A stretch of DNA of 64,000 nucleotides from NCBI GenBank assembly GCA_963920665.1, contig OY987269.1, positions 22,136,501 to 22,200,500 on the forward strand, in the 5' to 3' direction. Position 1 is the stretch's first letter. Each line of letters begins with the position of its first letter. A program made the translations under genes and the position numbers. This document shows positions 10,844 through 20,731 of this stretch, piece after piece. Under the pieces are notes generated by a model that saw only the letters and a program-made list of their open reading frames with translations, searched no databases and had not been told where the DNA came from. This DNA is from Straminergon stramineum (taxonomy: Eukaryota; Streptophyta; Bryopsida; Hypnales; Calliergonaceae).

Positions 10844-11541
10844 GGAATGCAACCCATTCCAAAGAGGGGTACGCCATCAACAACTGTTTAGATGTGAGGC
10901 AAAAGCAGGTCCTAGAGTTTCTTATCCTGATCTTGTATCTGGAAAAGCCTACTCGGGTTACGGTTATGGTAGCCAACACCATCTTTGGTGCCATGGAGGG
11001 TAGACCGGTCAATTGGGGCAAAGTCATTGGAGCAGTAGTCTCCAGACTTGCCGCCAATGTAGGAAAGGCAAAGACCAGCCCAATTGGTCCTTACCTGTTC
11101 CACCTCTATTATCATGCGAAACTCTTGATTAATGCAAAAATGGTAGAGTACACTACCAGATCCACCATCCTACGTTACAGCCTTACAAACGAAGTAGAGG
11201 TGGAGCAACTCATGGATCGAAGTCGGAGGAAATACGTCGATCCGGCTTCACGAGGAAAACTCCCAGCTCAAAAGAAGGTTCCCGAGGAGCCAGAGGAAGA
11301 CATTTCTGGATTCTTCAAAATCGGATTCAATTGGGTCTTGTAGGCGTAGGAGTATCATGAGAACCTCGCCAATATTCTCAGGAGGATCAGCAAGGAGTTA
11401 AAGGTCGAGCTAGAGGACATACTCGACGCCGTGAAGAAACTTCCAAATCCGAAAGAGTTGGGACGGAAGGAGAAGCAGATTGAAAGTCTAGAGAAGGAGA
11501 AGACAAACCTTCAAGCCCGACTGAGTTGGGCACAAGGGGAG
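10844..11541 (+). pseudogene. Element B gag-like ORF, 3' part
   Basis: The frame resumes after element D with NATHSKEGYAINN and continues through PTRVTVMVANTIFGAM and GPYLFHLYYHAKLL, which align with the central block of the element A ORF. There is a stop at 11341-11343, after which a further helical segment (KQIESLEKEKTNLQARLSWA) is readable in the same frame to about 11541. A coiled coil is likely. The match then stops and AT-rich sequence begins. Confidence 0.6.
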
Positions 11542-13261
11542 GTATGTCAAAGCTACAATGCTAGCTCATCAAATTCAATATGAATCTCTCTATGAAAGTT
11601 GGGAATGTCAAAAATATGGTCCACATTGTCAAAATCATCATTCAATTGAATGATGATAAGTCGTTGCATATAAACGCACCTTTATTGCCTTCATCATATT
11701 CACTTCTTTATCCATGTCCAATGGATTAAGTTTCATTCCTAGCATGGCAAACCCAAGCTACATGTACAAACATATAATAAATCAAGTATAGAAAATTCAA
11801 ACAATTATCCATCACAAAAGTCTCAAACTACATTCACAAATGTCTAACACAAATAATTATTAAAAATTATATGTATTGTCAAAGTACATAAAAGCTTAGA
11901 TTTATTGTAATTTTTTCCTTGGAGCACTCAAGATATTGCTCCATGAATAGCATTCGAGCCATAAGGGTCAATTGATCCATCTTCAAGAACACAAATTCTC
12001 CATTTTGTCAATGCTTTTATTCTTACTACAAAGGTTTATACAAGCTCACTAATCTCATTTCTCAAAGAAAGAACACAATTAGTCCTCACAATTCCAAACA
12101 AACATCGTACCACTCCAACAAAGTAAAAGTAAGTAAAAGTCTTATTGCTCTCTCATTTCTACACTGAAACTTTTTTATAACAACACAACAATTAACAAAC
12201 TTTGTTCTCTCTACACTGAATAGGGGTATTTAGGGGACCCATACTAATTAATTGACATTCCACACTATAGAAATATCTACCTTTATTGAACATCAGTAGT
12301 TATTAAAGTGTGTAGGGAATGTACATCATGTTTCAAACATCTACAATTTTCTACAATTAGTCCCTTTAATTTTTTGGTCCCTTTAATATTCCTATTCAGT
12401 GTAGATTGATCACTACAAACCAATGATTATATTAAGCTTACAATACACTTTTGGAACTAGCCCTTGAAGGAGCGTGTTAGAGCAGCACTAGAGGATAACT
12501 TCATATTTGTGCAGACAAGTAGGGAAACAAAAGGGACATCCATGAATCAAACAGTCATTGTAAGTGAGATGCATCGGCTTGAGCCCACATGTAAATCCTT
12601 TCACAGACATGTGCACTAAAAACAAGAGAAAATTTAACCCCAAAAGGTTTTCATTGTGTTTTCACCAAAAACACTCCAAAACTACTATTTGTATTACAAG
12701 TACCGAATTTGAAAAAAACACATTATTTGGGCACATGTAACCATAGGATCTTGTAGTACGCTGGTTTGAGAAGTTGTGGAAAAAGTTTCAGAAATTTTCA
12801 CCTTACAGATTGCAAGATATTAGTTTTTGAAGTGTCAAGAATCCCTTTTCTTGCCTTGCAAAAATTTGGGCAGTTGTACTTCACAAGGTCAGATCATTAT
12901 GAAAAAATGTCCAAAATGGTTGTAATTCATTGGATTCATTCTTCAAGGCAAGTTGGATACATTTAAAAAAAATATTTAGATCATTTGGAATTGTACAACA
13001 TATAGGAAAAAATTAGTAAGTAGAGAAGTGGAGAATGATTCAAAATATTGAATTGTTAACAATTTCTTTATGAGATTAAAAAATGCCAATCCCAATGGTT
13101 GAAATGCTGTAATGAACAATCTACACCTAATATATTTATTTTTTTCCAAAAATATTTAAAATTGAGTTAAATAAAGGTCTTCAAAGTTTATTATAGAGTG
13201 GAGATTCTATAATTATGCACACACTACCCACAACTAAAACTCCTCTTAACATTCATCTCAT
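11542..13261. other. AT-rich spacer
   Basis: No gene is supported. It contains one small MITE (12214-12401). Its right end carries the left target duplication of the LINE. Confidence 0.7.
12214..12401. mobile_element. 188-bp MITE with TA duplication
   Basis: Inverted ends CACTGAATAGGGGTATTTA and (read inward from the right) CACTGAATAGGAATATTAAA flank about 130 bp. TA lies on both sides (12212-12213 and 12402-12403), as for Tc1/mariner-type MITEs. It has no coding capacity. Confidence 0.75.
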
Positions 13262-13274
13262 AAATCAAAATGGA
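13262..13274. repeat. Left target-site duplication of the LINE
   Basis: AAATCAAAATGGA is repeated exactly at 45492-45504, 32 kb away, directly after the 3' end of the LINE. Confidence 0.85.
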
Positions 13275-13277
13275 GGA

Positions 13278-13335
13278 GTTTGTGCACGTATTAGCTCTAG
13301 AATTACTACGATTATCCGAGTAGCAAGGTAGCATC
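13278..13335 (-). rRNA. Fragment of 18S rRNA sequence, antisense to the LINE, at its 5' end
   Basis: The plus strand reads GCACGTATTAGCTCTAGAAT, TTACTACG, TTATCCGAGTAG: the reverse complement of the highly conserved 18S segment around nucleotides 170-225, with a few substitutions. It starts within a few bases of the LINE 5' boundary. It is too short to be a functional rRNA gene. It may have been acquired by the LINE, or be a chimeric 5' junction. Confidence 0.85.
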
Positions 13336-14819
13336 ATCTTCCTCTGAGGAACCCTAGAGTTTGAGAGCCGCACCCCTTGGAGAGAGTCTAAGGTGTTGAT
13401 TTAGGTTTAATTCCCACGGTGTTTTCCCAAGCTACTGTAGAAGATACGTCCGGCGGTCGACAACGGTCATTTTGAGTGGTTAATTGCGTCCATTAGGGTC
13501 CAGATACGGTCAGAACACCCCCCGCACCATTAGGGTTCAGCTGCCGCCACAGGTGGTGGTCCGATCCACAAGGGAGATAGTTAGGGGTCACTTATTCAAG
13601 CTTTTTTCTAGAGTGCTTTTCCAAGGCAAGTTGATTGCGAGGAGTCCAGCTTGCAACAGATTAGAATCACACTACTTTCTTATCGGAGGAGGGTTGTACA
13701 GTTTAACTTCTTCCTCCGGAAATCCGGAGGCGGAGAACAATGACAATCCAGCCTTCTGATTAGAGTTGTGAGCGATCGGCATCGGTTTAGGTTTAGAGTC
13801 AGTCAATTGTGGAAGCAGCAATAGGATCACAATACCAGATCAGAGAGAGTTTAGAATTAGTAGCGTTCCCCGAGAGTTTTTTTAGGGTTAAACCGCCCTC
13901 GCAAATTGACCAGAGCCCAAGAGAAATAGACAGGAGGCGGCTACGGTTCTGTCCTTCCACTTATTTGGTGCAAGTAATCGTAGAAAACGAAAGCTTAGTC
14001 GCAAGGCCATAATTTTAGCAACAACAAGGGATACATACAAATTGGCATTCGGGGACACTATCGAGGGTTTGCAATTTTTAGAGTTAGGGTTGGGATTCAA
14101 GTCGTGCAGATCATTAAGCGCACATGTCCGTGGAGTTGTAAGACGGACAGGCTAGTACAATCGGTATCAAGGAAGATTTCTTACTATGCTATAGCATTCT
14201 GGTTTCTTGGGTGTTAAAACATCAAGCTTGTTCTTCAAGAAGGATGTAGCCAACGTTCCTCGCACGGGAAAGGAATTTCTTTACTGATATTATACATGGA
14301 TTGTTTGATGGAAGATGCACAAGCCATATGCCTACCGGACATAGAGGGAGCCGGATGGCATACCTCAAAGGGTCCACAGGAAATGGAGCAGACACAAGTG
14401 GACAAAAGTCTGGTGGAGCCTCCACAGCTCATCACAAGATAGTCACAACAGCCACCGACCTAGAGGGGAACAATACGAGAGGCTAACCCTAGCCAAGAAG
14501 CCCAGGAAGTGAAGGTTCCTGAGGAGCAAACGAATCCAGTGATTGATAAGCTGTGGAAGCTCAAACTTATGCTCTTAAAGGAACAATTGGAGGAGATTAG
14601 AGCCACAAGGGAGACACTCCATCAACGAATGGTATTAGGGAGAGTGGCGAGGTAGTCCCCGGGGTACACTTGGATTTACAAACTCATGGTGGAATATTTT
14701 GAGGAATTAGTGTGTGTTGTGTAGAACCTAGCTAGAGGATTCTTCAGAGTGGAGTTTCAGTCTCCAAAGGTAGCAACGGAGGCAATCAGTCTAAGAACTC
14801 TGCAAAAAGATGGCAAAAC
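13336..14819 (+). other. LINE 5' leader and decayed start of ORF1
   Basis: This is GC-richer than the flank and lies between the LINE 5' end and the readable ORF1. Short open stretches exist but no continuous frame, so I cannot place the ORF1 start. Confidence 0.4.
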
Positions 14820-15327
14820 CCTAAAAAAATTTCCATGGAGGAAAGGATTTTCTCTAGAGAACCTGCCAACGGAGATGGACATGGGTCATTTGATCAAAGT
14901 GTAGTTCCTAGGGTTAGACCCAGTGGTCCTCGTAGAGGACTGGCTAAAAGCCTTTGCTGGCTTAATTGGGGAAGTGATATTAGTGGAGCACAAGGAGCTA
15001 GCATACAAGTGCCAAGGGGGGCCACTGATTTCAATTCGAGTGAAGGATATTTCCAAACTTCCAGGAAGCATTCGCATTCTAGGATTTGGAGAGGGGCAAG
15101 CAGATACAGCCACCCTGGTACAGGAGGTCAGCTACTCTGGATTACCTAATCAATGCAACAGATGCCGACAGTTTGGGCACAATGCAAACAACTGCCATTT
15201 GAACAAATCCAAAGCCCAGGGCCCCAAATCTACTCCAAATAAACGAAAGAAAGAAGCACCTCAGAGCCCTGAGGTACGGATGGAGGATGAGGGTTACACC
15301 CTAGTAACATCGAAAAAGAAAAAATAG
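14820..15327 (+). pseudogene. LINE ORF1 (nucleic-acid-binding protein with CCHC knuckle)
   Basis: One frame reads KFPWRKGFSLENLPTEMDMG, a TAG at about 14902, then VEDWLKAFAGLIGEV and ISIRVKDISKLPGSIRI, as in the ORF1 N-terminal (DUF4283-like) domain of plant LINEs. A knuckle CNRCRQFGHNANNC (C-x2-C-x4-H-x4-C) follows, then a lysine-rich tail ending in SKKKK. ORF1 products bind LINE RNA during retrotransposition. The frame closes at 15327, and further ORF1-like low-complexity text to about 16800 contains many stops. Confidence 0.7.
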
Positions 15328-16804
15328 AGACCGAGCAATAGGGCTAAGGGGCAGTGGAGAGAGATTTCCCATCAAAGTCAGGAGCAGCCGTAGAGTCCAA
15401 TACCTACACAGAGACAAGATCCAGATAGGAGTGGCCACATAGCAGAGAAGAAGAAAGCCCAGCCGAAGAACACGGTAGTAAAAGCAAGTCCACAACACAC
15501 GACACAGAAGGAGGGGGCATCGCGCACATCTAATTTAGTAGTCCAGATAAAGAAGCAGATAGAGGATCAGAAAGGACGATCACAAACATAGGAGCAGCAT
15601 CCACCACAAGCAACCTCTCCTGGAGCGGTACACCCAACCTCAAAGAAGCTTTCCTTGGAATAGGAGCCACGAGGGGCTCCACACACTATTACAGTACAGG
15701 AAGCCATACAAGAGAAGGGAAAATCCTCTTCCTCAAGTCCCTCAGAGGTAACACAATTTAGGATAGAAATGAAAGAGCCAAGAAAGGTATAGATCATTGA
15801 CCCCATTTGGAAGAAGGTGGAAAGACAAACATTATTGAATCAGGAAATAGGCCAGACAAAGCTGGTCAAGGAACGTATAGCTCTAGCTGAACAACCGCAA
15901 GTGGTCCCTGAGTTCCATTTTCAGAGAGAGGGCCAAGAAATACAAGGACAGTAGGCCAATAATCCGTTTGGGGAAGATAGCAGATGGGAAGCATCGGATT
16001 TCCCACCATTGGAGGTCACTTTTGCAGCAGAGCCGAAGCAAAAGAAGGTACCAAGTAGTGACTTCATGACAAAAAATCCCCTTCAGGGGAAATTCTAGAA
16101 TCAACGGAAGGGCAGGACCTCCACACATGTCCCAAAAGCATGGTGGGTGGCTTGGCCGGAAGGAGAGATGGAGGAAACATTAAAAATATATCCAAAACAA
16201 ACTGAAAACACCAGGGACACGTATGTTTCCATTTGGCTAGTAGTATACAAGGCCAAAGAAGACGACTGGGAAGTACTACTTTCCGCAGAGAGTGATCACG
16301 TGCCTGCACTTTCCACACCTCTTGGGGTGGAATTTAGTAAGTGGACATGACAATTGGAGCCATAAAAGAGACCATCATGTCAGCACTGAGGGTTCATGTA
16401 AAAGCAACTATCACCAAACCTCCCAAATTTTCGGATTAGGAGTAGGTAGAATGGACAACACGATGGGATACAAAGGGGGACGCCTAGGAGTTGATGATAT
16501 TGGCTTGCTTACGAGTCACATACAAAGCGAGGTGTTTAAAAAACGTATCTTTAATATGGGTCTCGACAAACCGAATGAAAGAGCTCGCACTTGGAAGTAG
16601 AAGAGCTAAAATCAACGCGCTACTGCAGGATTGGGAAGGGGTTTTTACATTCCCAGAACTCTATGAAGATTGGCAGCCAAGCCTACAAGTTTCTCCGCGG
16701 CCCCGGGCCAAAAGATCTTGGTCAGCAAAGAGCCCTATATCCCTAGCTCTAGACTCACCCTCGAAGGTCTCTATGTGGGGCGATAATATAGAAGATTAGG
16801 AGTG

Positions 16805-18896
16805 ATGGATTTAAAAATCTCATTAGCTACGTTGAATATCAGGGGTGTTGGAGTGGGTACTCGGGGATCCCAAAAACAAGTCCATATTAGGAGAATTTTT
16901 GAACGCATGGAAGAGCCGCCAGAGGTGGTCTTCATACAAGAGCATTGGATGTCAATAGATCGTTGCCAAAGGAGATGTCACAGCTTACCATTTGCGGGCG
17001 GCTTTAGAGGATGGAACCCAGCCATCAAAAACATTGAGGTGATGAAAAGATGGAGGGCAAGGATTGCCATCCTCGTCTCAAAATAGTTGGCTGGAAGGGT
17101 TAAGCAGCAGGGGATCCTTGTGGAAGGAAGAGCACAATTTATCACTATTCAATCAGATTTGGAAGGCAACCTAGCTATTATCAAAGTGTAAGCCCCAACC
17201 ACCTCGGCGGACAAGGTGGAGCTGTGGAACACACTCGTGAACAGTAACATTTTTGAGGATGGTTACATCCTGGTGGGGGATTTTAACATGGTAGAAGCAG
17301 AGATAGATAGATTAGGTAGTTCACAGAAATGCACCGCGCCGAACAGGAGAGAAAAGGCGGTGTGGGCTAGACTACTACACGAGTACGGCCTTGAAGATAC
17401 ATGGGCATCGGATTATATCCGTAAGACCACCGACATTAAATTTTCTTGGGATAACAATAGATTGGGACAAGCACATAGGAAAGCAAGGATTGATAGGATT
17501 TACCTTTCGACAAGCCTTTATAGCCAAGGAGGAAACCTAATGATGCATCCACATTTAGGTATTTCAAATCACGTGCTGGTCTAGCTCAAGCTGTACCCCA
17601 GACATAGACCCAATCCACAAACATGAGTCTTTCACGGTGAGACACTCCGCAAACAAAGCTCCAAGAACTGCATACTCAAAGCCTGGCAAAGCGAAGTGAA
17701 ACCATAGGCAAGAGAATCTTGGATGGAATGGGTCTTGTATGCGCAATCCAGGGTGCAAGAGGTAGCCATCACGATATAAAAGGAAGAATGGATCTAGAGA
17801 TACTGGGAGGAAAATAGGTCAATAAGGCAACTCAAGGAAGCAGAGGGCAAGTTGTAGGAACACCCCTAGGATACTACCGTAGTCGAGCACAGGAATTGGG
17901 CACAATCGAAACTCTAGGACCTTACTTTATAAGCGTTGGAGATACAATACCATGCCACAGCAGCCAAATGGCTGAAGAACGGGGAACACTGCACAAAAGA
18001 ATACTTCAATATTTTTAAAGAAGGGAATAGGCAAACCCACATTGCAGAGCTCACGGTGAAAGGGAGAGTTCTAAAAGAGCAGGGAGCAAAAGCAGAGGCA
18101 ATCACTGTGTTCTATCAAGAACTCTACACTGAAGTCCCGGAGTCCATAGAGATTCTGGAGGCGCAGAGACAGGTCCTCAGTAGTGTGCCACACAACGTCA
18201 TAGACAAATAGAATCAAGCACTACAAGAAGACATCACATTACAGGAGCTCAGGGATGCCATAAAGGAGCTCACATTGGGACATGTGGCAGGCAAAGACTA
18301 GATTCTGACTGATTTTTTCAAGATTTGCACAAAAGAGCTCGAAGGGGACGTGTTACAGGAAGCTCATGAAGTAATGAAGACAGGAAGCCTTTCGCAAGCA
18401 CACAATAAAGGTATAATCGCCCTTCTACCAAAGGGGGGAGATTCCACGCTCATTAAAAACTTCAGGCTGATTACATTGTTAGCATCCTTCTATAAAATAG
18501 TGGCTAAAATTTTGGCCATCCGGTTACAGAAAATCCTCCTAGCCATCATACGACTAAATTAGACAGGTTTCGTTAGAGGTAGATGCATCATTGACAATAT
18601 CTTCTTAGCACAAGAATCCATACATTACACGGAAGAGCCAGAGCAAGATTTAGTATTGATGCTCCTAGATTTCGAGAAGGCTTATGATAGAATCTCCTGG
18701 TCGTTTATGAGAGGAGTGCTGGAGCAACGGGGCTTCCACCCGAATTTAAACTCAAGAGTGATGGCACCATATGTGCATCCCACATCGGCAATTATAGTTA
18801 ATGGAGAGATAGGAGAAACTTTTGATTTGTCATAGTCAGTACGCCAGAGTTGTCCCCTCGCTCCCTTTCTGTTTATTGTAGTATTTGATGTCCTAG
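16805..18896 (+). pseudogene. LINE ORF2: endonuclease and N-terminal reverse transcriptase
   Basis: From the ATG at 16805 the APE-type endonuclease shows LATLNIRGVG, FIQEHW, LVGDFN, SWDNNR, RIDRIYLS and SNHVLV, the metal-binding and catalytic boxes of the family. Stops interrupt it near 17084, 17190 and 17581. The reverse transcriptase then shows IIALLPKGGDSTLIKNFR, a stop at 18560, LLDFEKAYDRISW (first catalytic Asp), a stop near 18835 and CPLAPFLFIVVFDVL. It is cut there by element A; the FVDDAFLY box lies beyond the insertion. Confidence 0.85.
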
Positions 18897-19148
18897 TGTG
18901 GCCACGTTAAACTTTAATTTTTTTTGGTTTACCTAGTAAAACTAATCGGAAATCAGAAGTAGGTATCTGGATCTAGCTAAGGAACCATCGGGAGCTAAAA
19001 TAGAAGAGGAAAATGAAATAGTGGATGGATCTGCTCTAATCTGGTCCCAAGAGGAGAACGAATGACTGACCAGATAGGGGATGGACCGGATATCGTGGAG
19101 GAACCGGATCTAGAATAGGTCATGATGAGGTGACACGGGTCCAACGAC

Positions 19149-19157
19149 TATATAAGG
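19149..19157 (+). promoter_or_regulatory. Candidate TATA box of the element A ORF, copy 4
   Basis: TATATAAGG lies about 250 bases before the ATG at 19408 and is conserved with copy 1. A second box, TATTTAAG near 42132, lies in the 3' part of the element and would sit in the U3/R region if the element is an LTR. Confidence 0.45.
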
Positions 19158-19407
19158 GCTGGCCTAACCAATTGAACTTCTTTTGCATTTTTCGCCTGTC
19201 TTAGTGCTCTCCACGCTCTGAGCTCCCTACTCTCGTCTGTAACTTAGCTTTCCGTGTTGGGTTGTGTGAGAGTGTCTTTCTCGAGAGTTGTGTTGATTTT
19301 GTTTTGATTTCCGGTTGAGATCGGAGAGAGAAAGTAAGGAACGGGATGTGCGGCTAGGAGAAAGTGAGGTAGAATTAGAAAGGGGTTCCGAGTGGGCATT
19401 TGTGTCC

Positions 19408-19890
19408 ATGCCGCAGCTTAGGAGAAGTAGAGGCGGACAGGCTAGTACGTCCTTAGTGGAGGTGAAGCTCTAGAAGGTGATTCCGGTTATTTCCTCTACC
19501 GAACCGACCAAGTCCCAACTCATGGAGGATTTAACTTCCATAGGTTGCCTAGGGTTTGTAGAGAAACCTTGGGGCTTTAGGGAGGAAGTTATGGTGCGGG
19601 AACTCTTGGGAAAGTTGTCCAATGAGTTTGACAACACCATGAGAGCAGTTTTGCATCTTTGGACAAAAGATGTCTCGAGAACGGTGTACAATTTCTGGTC
19701 ATGGGGATTAGGAATGGCAAATCGGAAGGACGAGTCCGTCCGGGGGAAATTCCAAGGTGCTTTGAACCCGAAGGACGGTTACGCCGTAGCAGATTGTGTC
19801 GACAAGCGCCACCGCCGACTTCTACAATTCCTTGTTCCGATCCTACATCCGGAAAAGCCAATGAGGGTAACGATCTCCCTCGCAAATACC
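19408..19890 (+). pseudogene. Gag-like ORF of element A copy 4, 5' part
   Basis: The ATG at 19408 starts MPQLRRSRGGQ. A TAG follows at about 19471 after VEVKL. Then the frame is open from 19477 through GCLGFVEKPWGF, LSNEFDNTMRAVLHLW and HPEKPMRVTISLANT, where the Mutator-like transposon enters. The frame continues at 38330. Confidence 0.65.
19881..19890. repeat. Left target duplication of the Mutator-like transposon
   Basis: CGCAAATACC here is repeated at 38320-38329. Copy 1 of element A has the homologous uninterrupted site (near 1225), showing a single copy of this block. Confidence 0.9.
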
Positions 19891-19935
19891 AATGACGCTA
19901 GAGTGTGAGCGTTGAGCGTTGAGCATTGAGCGATT
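19891..19935. repeat. Left terminal inverted repeat of the Mutator-like transposon
   Basis: It begins AATGACGCTAGAGTG and contains four tandem 7-bp steps of TGAGCGT or TGAGCAT. Its partner is 38275-38319 on the other strand. Confidence 0.9.
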
Positions 19936-20731
19936 AGATTTGAATGCTCATTACAAATATTATTACTAAAAATAGACATGTCAGAGTAATAAATAGTGTT
20001 GTCAGATCCATAAATAGTAATGTCAAAAATTATATCCTAAAACAAATACCCATAAAAATTCCAAAGATTAGTATTAAAATAATCAATTTTGCAATCCACT
20101 GTTGCATAAAAGGGCATCAATGAAAGAATAGTATTTCTTGAACTAAGAGAAGTACAACCATAGAAATGATGTATGAATGAACTTCATCCATGTCATCCAT
20201 TCATCATCCATCCAAGAAGGATTTAAATTGAACATTACAATACATGTCCCCAAAAATCCAATGTAATTTCTTTAGTTCTTTATTTCAAAAACAATAATTA
20301 TAACTCAAAAAACCCATTTGCATTGTTGACTTCAAAGTTGTGTTAACTATCTTGAAGTTGCTTTCATGCTCCTCGGAACCAAGCAACACCTTCAAGGTTC
20401 ATTTGGAAAAATGAAACAATCAATTCTATTGTGTTGTTTAATTGTGGTTTAGGGTTCCTTGAAATCGAGGAGCATCTTTAACATCCACTTGTAGAATTGT
20501 AACATTTCATCACACACTATTGTTTGGCTAAATTCAGCCTTTTCTTATGTATTTTTTTTACTGTTTAGGATTTTACAAATGGTTTGATTGGTCCTTTGTA
20601 TGCCATGAACTATTTCCACCTTCAACTAGTTAGCCTTCAAGACCTATGACAACTACTCCATTGGACTAATATTTATCCGCCTCTAAACATAAGTTGTTTC
20701 ACCATCTATAGTAAGATGGATAAAAAACAAC
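19936..20731. other. Left subterminal region of the Mutator-like transposon
   Basis: This AT-rich stretch has no gene. It holds two copies of the short palindrome (20369-20388, degenerate, and 20457-20474). Confidence 0.6.

Larger units (their letters stand above)
13275..18896 (+). mobile_element. LINE retrotransposon, 5' part (ORF1, endonuclease, half of RT)
   Basis: This non-LTR retrotransposon begins right after its 13-bp target duplication. It holds an ORF1 with a CCHC zinc knuckle, then ORF2 with an APE-type endonuclease and the first part of the reverse transcriptase. It is cut at 18896 by element A copy 4 and resumes at 43186; the bases CCTAG are present at both edges of the insertion. 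The total LINE length without the insert is about 7.9 kb. All reading frames contain stops, so the copy is dead. Confidence 0.88.

Noticed and set aside
13278..13335. A functional rRNA gene
   Set aside because: Only about 55 bases of 18S are present, on the antisense strand at a LINE end.
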